Source of the DNA: Sporomusa sp.
GTDB taxonomy: Bacteria; Bacillota_C; Negativicutes; Sporomusales; Sporomusaceae
Assembly (NCBI GenBank): GCA_029256645.1
Contig: JAQSXM010000038.1
Location: 1-14,416 of the forward strand
Length of the DNA stretch: 14,416 nucleotides
Direction of reading: 5' to 3'
Every line of letters begins with the position of its first letter. Position 1 is the first letter of the stretch. This document shows positions 13,694 through 14,416 of this stretch, one piece after another. Under the pieces are notes generated by a model, which saw only the letters and a program-made list of their open reading frames with translations, was not told where the DNA came from and searched no databases. A program made the translations under genes and the position numbers.

Positions 13694-14387
13694 CTTTTTT
13701 GTTCTCCTCTTCTATAATATTAGGTTGCTTAACCATCAATTTCCGGATGGCATCCGCTAACTCGCTACCGACACGCAGCCGGTGATCCCGGGTTATCTCC
13801 TCGGCCCTGCCGGCATCCCGGCTCTGGATAGCCTCAATTAATTGGTCATGCTCCAGATCAGAAATTTTCACGGCAGCCGGTTTTAGGCCGAAAATTGCTC
13901 TACCATACTGCGACTTAACAAGCAAGTCATCAATTAGCTTGAGTAAGTTAGGATAAGGTGATTGACCCATAGTTGCTTTATGGAATTCCCGGTTTAGGCG
14001 GGCATATTCAGCAGGGTTACCCTTGTACTCTTTCATTCTATGATCAATATCGATGATTTCTTCAATATCCGCATCCCTCATGAAGGGTATTGATGTACGA
14101 ATGGCCATGCTCTCAAGTGCGGCGCGCATGACAAAGACTTCCTCGATCCATTCAGGCGATGGCGTCGCAACAACAGCCCCAACGTAAGGCTTGGTCTCAA
14201 TCAGACCGGTAGCCTCCAACATCTTTAGTGCTTCCCGCACTGGTATATCACTAACATCTAATTGATTGGCAATCTCTTTAACGATTAGTCTTGTTCCGGG
14301 AATCAGTTTATTGCCAATAATATCTTCAAACAGGGTTTGATATACAAGATCTGCTTTAGTGGAGAATTGCTTTACTATTCTTAACAC
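13686..14387 (-). CDS. GntR-family regulator with FCD ligand domain
   Basis: Transcription regulator of 233 residues. The winged helix-turn-helix is at about 10-75, with VSDIPVREALKMLEATGLI as the recognition region. The FadR C-terminal (FCD) all-helical domain is at about 80-215. Probable metal/carboxylate-binding residues are Asn132 (usually Asp in the family), His136, His180 and His202. FCD regulators usually respond to small organic acids and repress the catabolic genes beside them. It is the first gene of the hydroxylase operon and overlaps the cyclase-family gene by 8 nt, so it likely controls its own operon. The GTG start at 14387 has AAGAGG 7 nt upstream. Only 29 bp before it are in the window, so promoter and operator lie mostly outside. 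Confidence 0.92.
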   Translation of the reverse strand: MLRIVKQFSTKADLVYQTLFEDIIGNKLIPGTRLIVKEIANQLDVSDIPVREALKMLEATGLIETKPYVGAVVATPSPEWIEEVFVMRAALESMAIRTSIPFMRDADIEEIIDIDHRMKEYKGNPAEYARLNREFHKATMGQSPYPNLLKLIDDLLVKSQYGRAIFGLKPAAVKISDLEHDQLIEAIQSRDAGRAEEITRDHRLRVGSELADAIRKLMVKQPNIIEEENKKDV

Positions 14388-14416
14388 AAAATCGCCTCTT
14401 TTTTGTCTATATTAGC

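Overview
The window is about 14.4 kb in which every convincing gene lies on the minus strand, so transcription runs from high to low coordinates. Strong AGGAGG-type ribosome binding sites, frequent GTG and TTG starts, moderate base composition, an EmrA/EmrB-type exporter, a molybdenum hydroxylase and a YqeB-type molybdenum hydroxylase maturation gene suggest an anaerobic Firmicute. A Sporomusaceae/Negativicutes-like organism fits best, but this is an inference from gene style and not a proven assignment.

Right block (14387 to 7210, minus): a probable catabolic operon. Its order is a GntR/FCD regulator, a cyclase-family metal hydrolase, the FAD, 2Fe-2S and molybdopterin subunits of a xanthine dehydrogenase-type molybdenum hydroxylase, a possible 49-residue ORF joined to the last by an ATGA overlap, an MFS carrier of the organic-acid type, and a hot-dog acyl-CoA thioesterase. 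A strong hairpin terminator follows at about 7165-7197. The inferred scheme is import of a small acid or heterocycle, water-derived hydroxylation by the molybdenum enzyme, and ring or amide hydrolysis by the cyclase-family enzyme, all under GntR control. The substrate cannot be read from the sequence.

Middle block (7118 to about 5400): a soluble methyl-accepting chemotaxis-type signal transducer, then an 88-codon remnant of yqeB (maturation factor of selenium-dependent molybdenum hydroxylases), then an unrecognised small ORF of 118 codons and a stretch with inverted repeats. This looks like a decayed or rearranged junction.

Left block (5375 to 1779): a PadR-controlled efflux operon, PadR - HlyD/EmrA - EmrB (DHA2) - universal stress protein. 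A near-consensus sigma-A promoter has a perfect 14-bp palindrome over its -10 box and a second palindrome (ATGT-N6-ACAT) just upstream of its -35 box.

Far left (about 1770 to 1): two tandem REP-like repeats follow the stress-protein gene. A roughly 500-bp leader region then carries two small ORFs with good ribosome binding sites and similar proline-rich peptides, one with a possible SD-masking hairpin. It leads into a DHA1-type MFS transporter, which ends at a strong symmetrical terminator at 8-39.

No tRNA, rRNA, CRISPR array or intact insertion sequence is visible.
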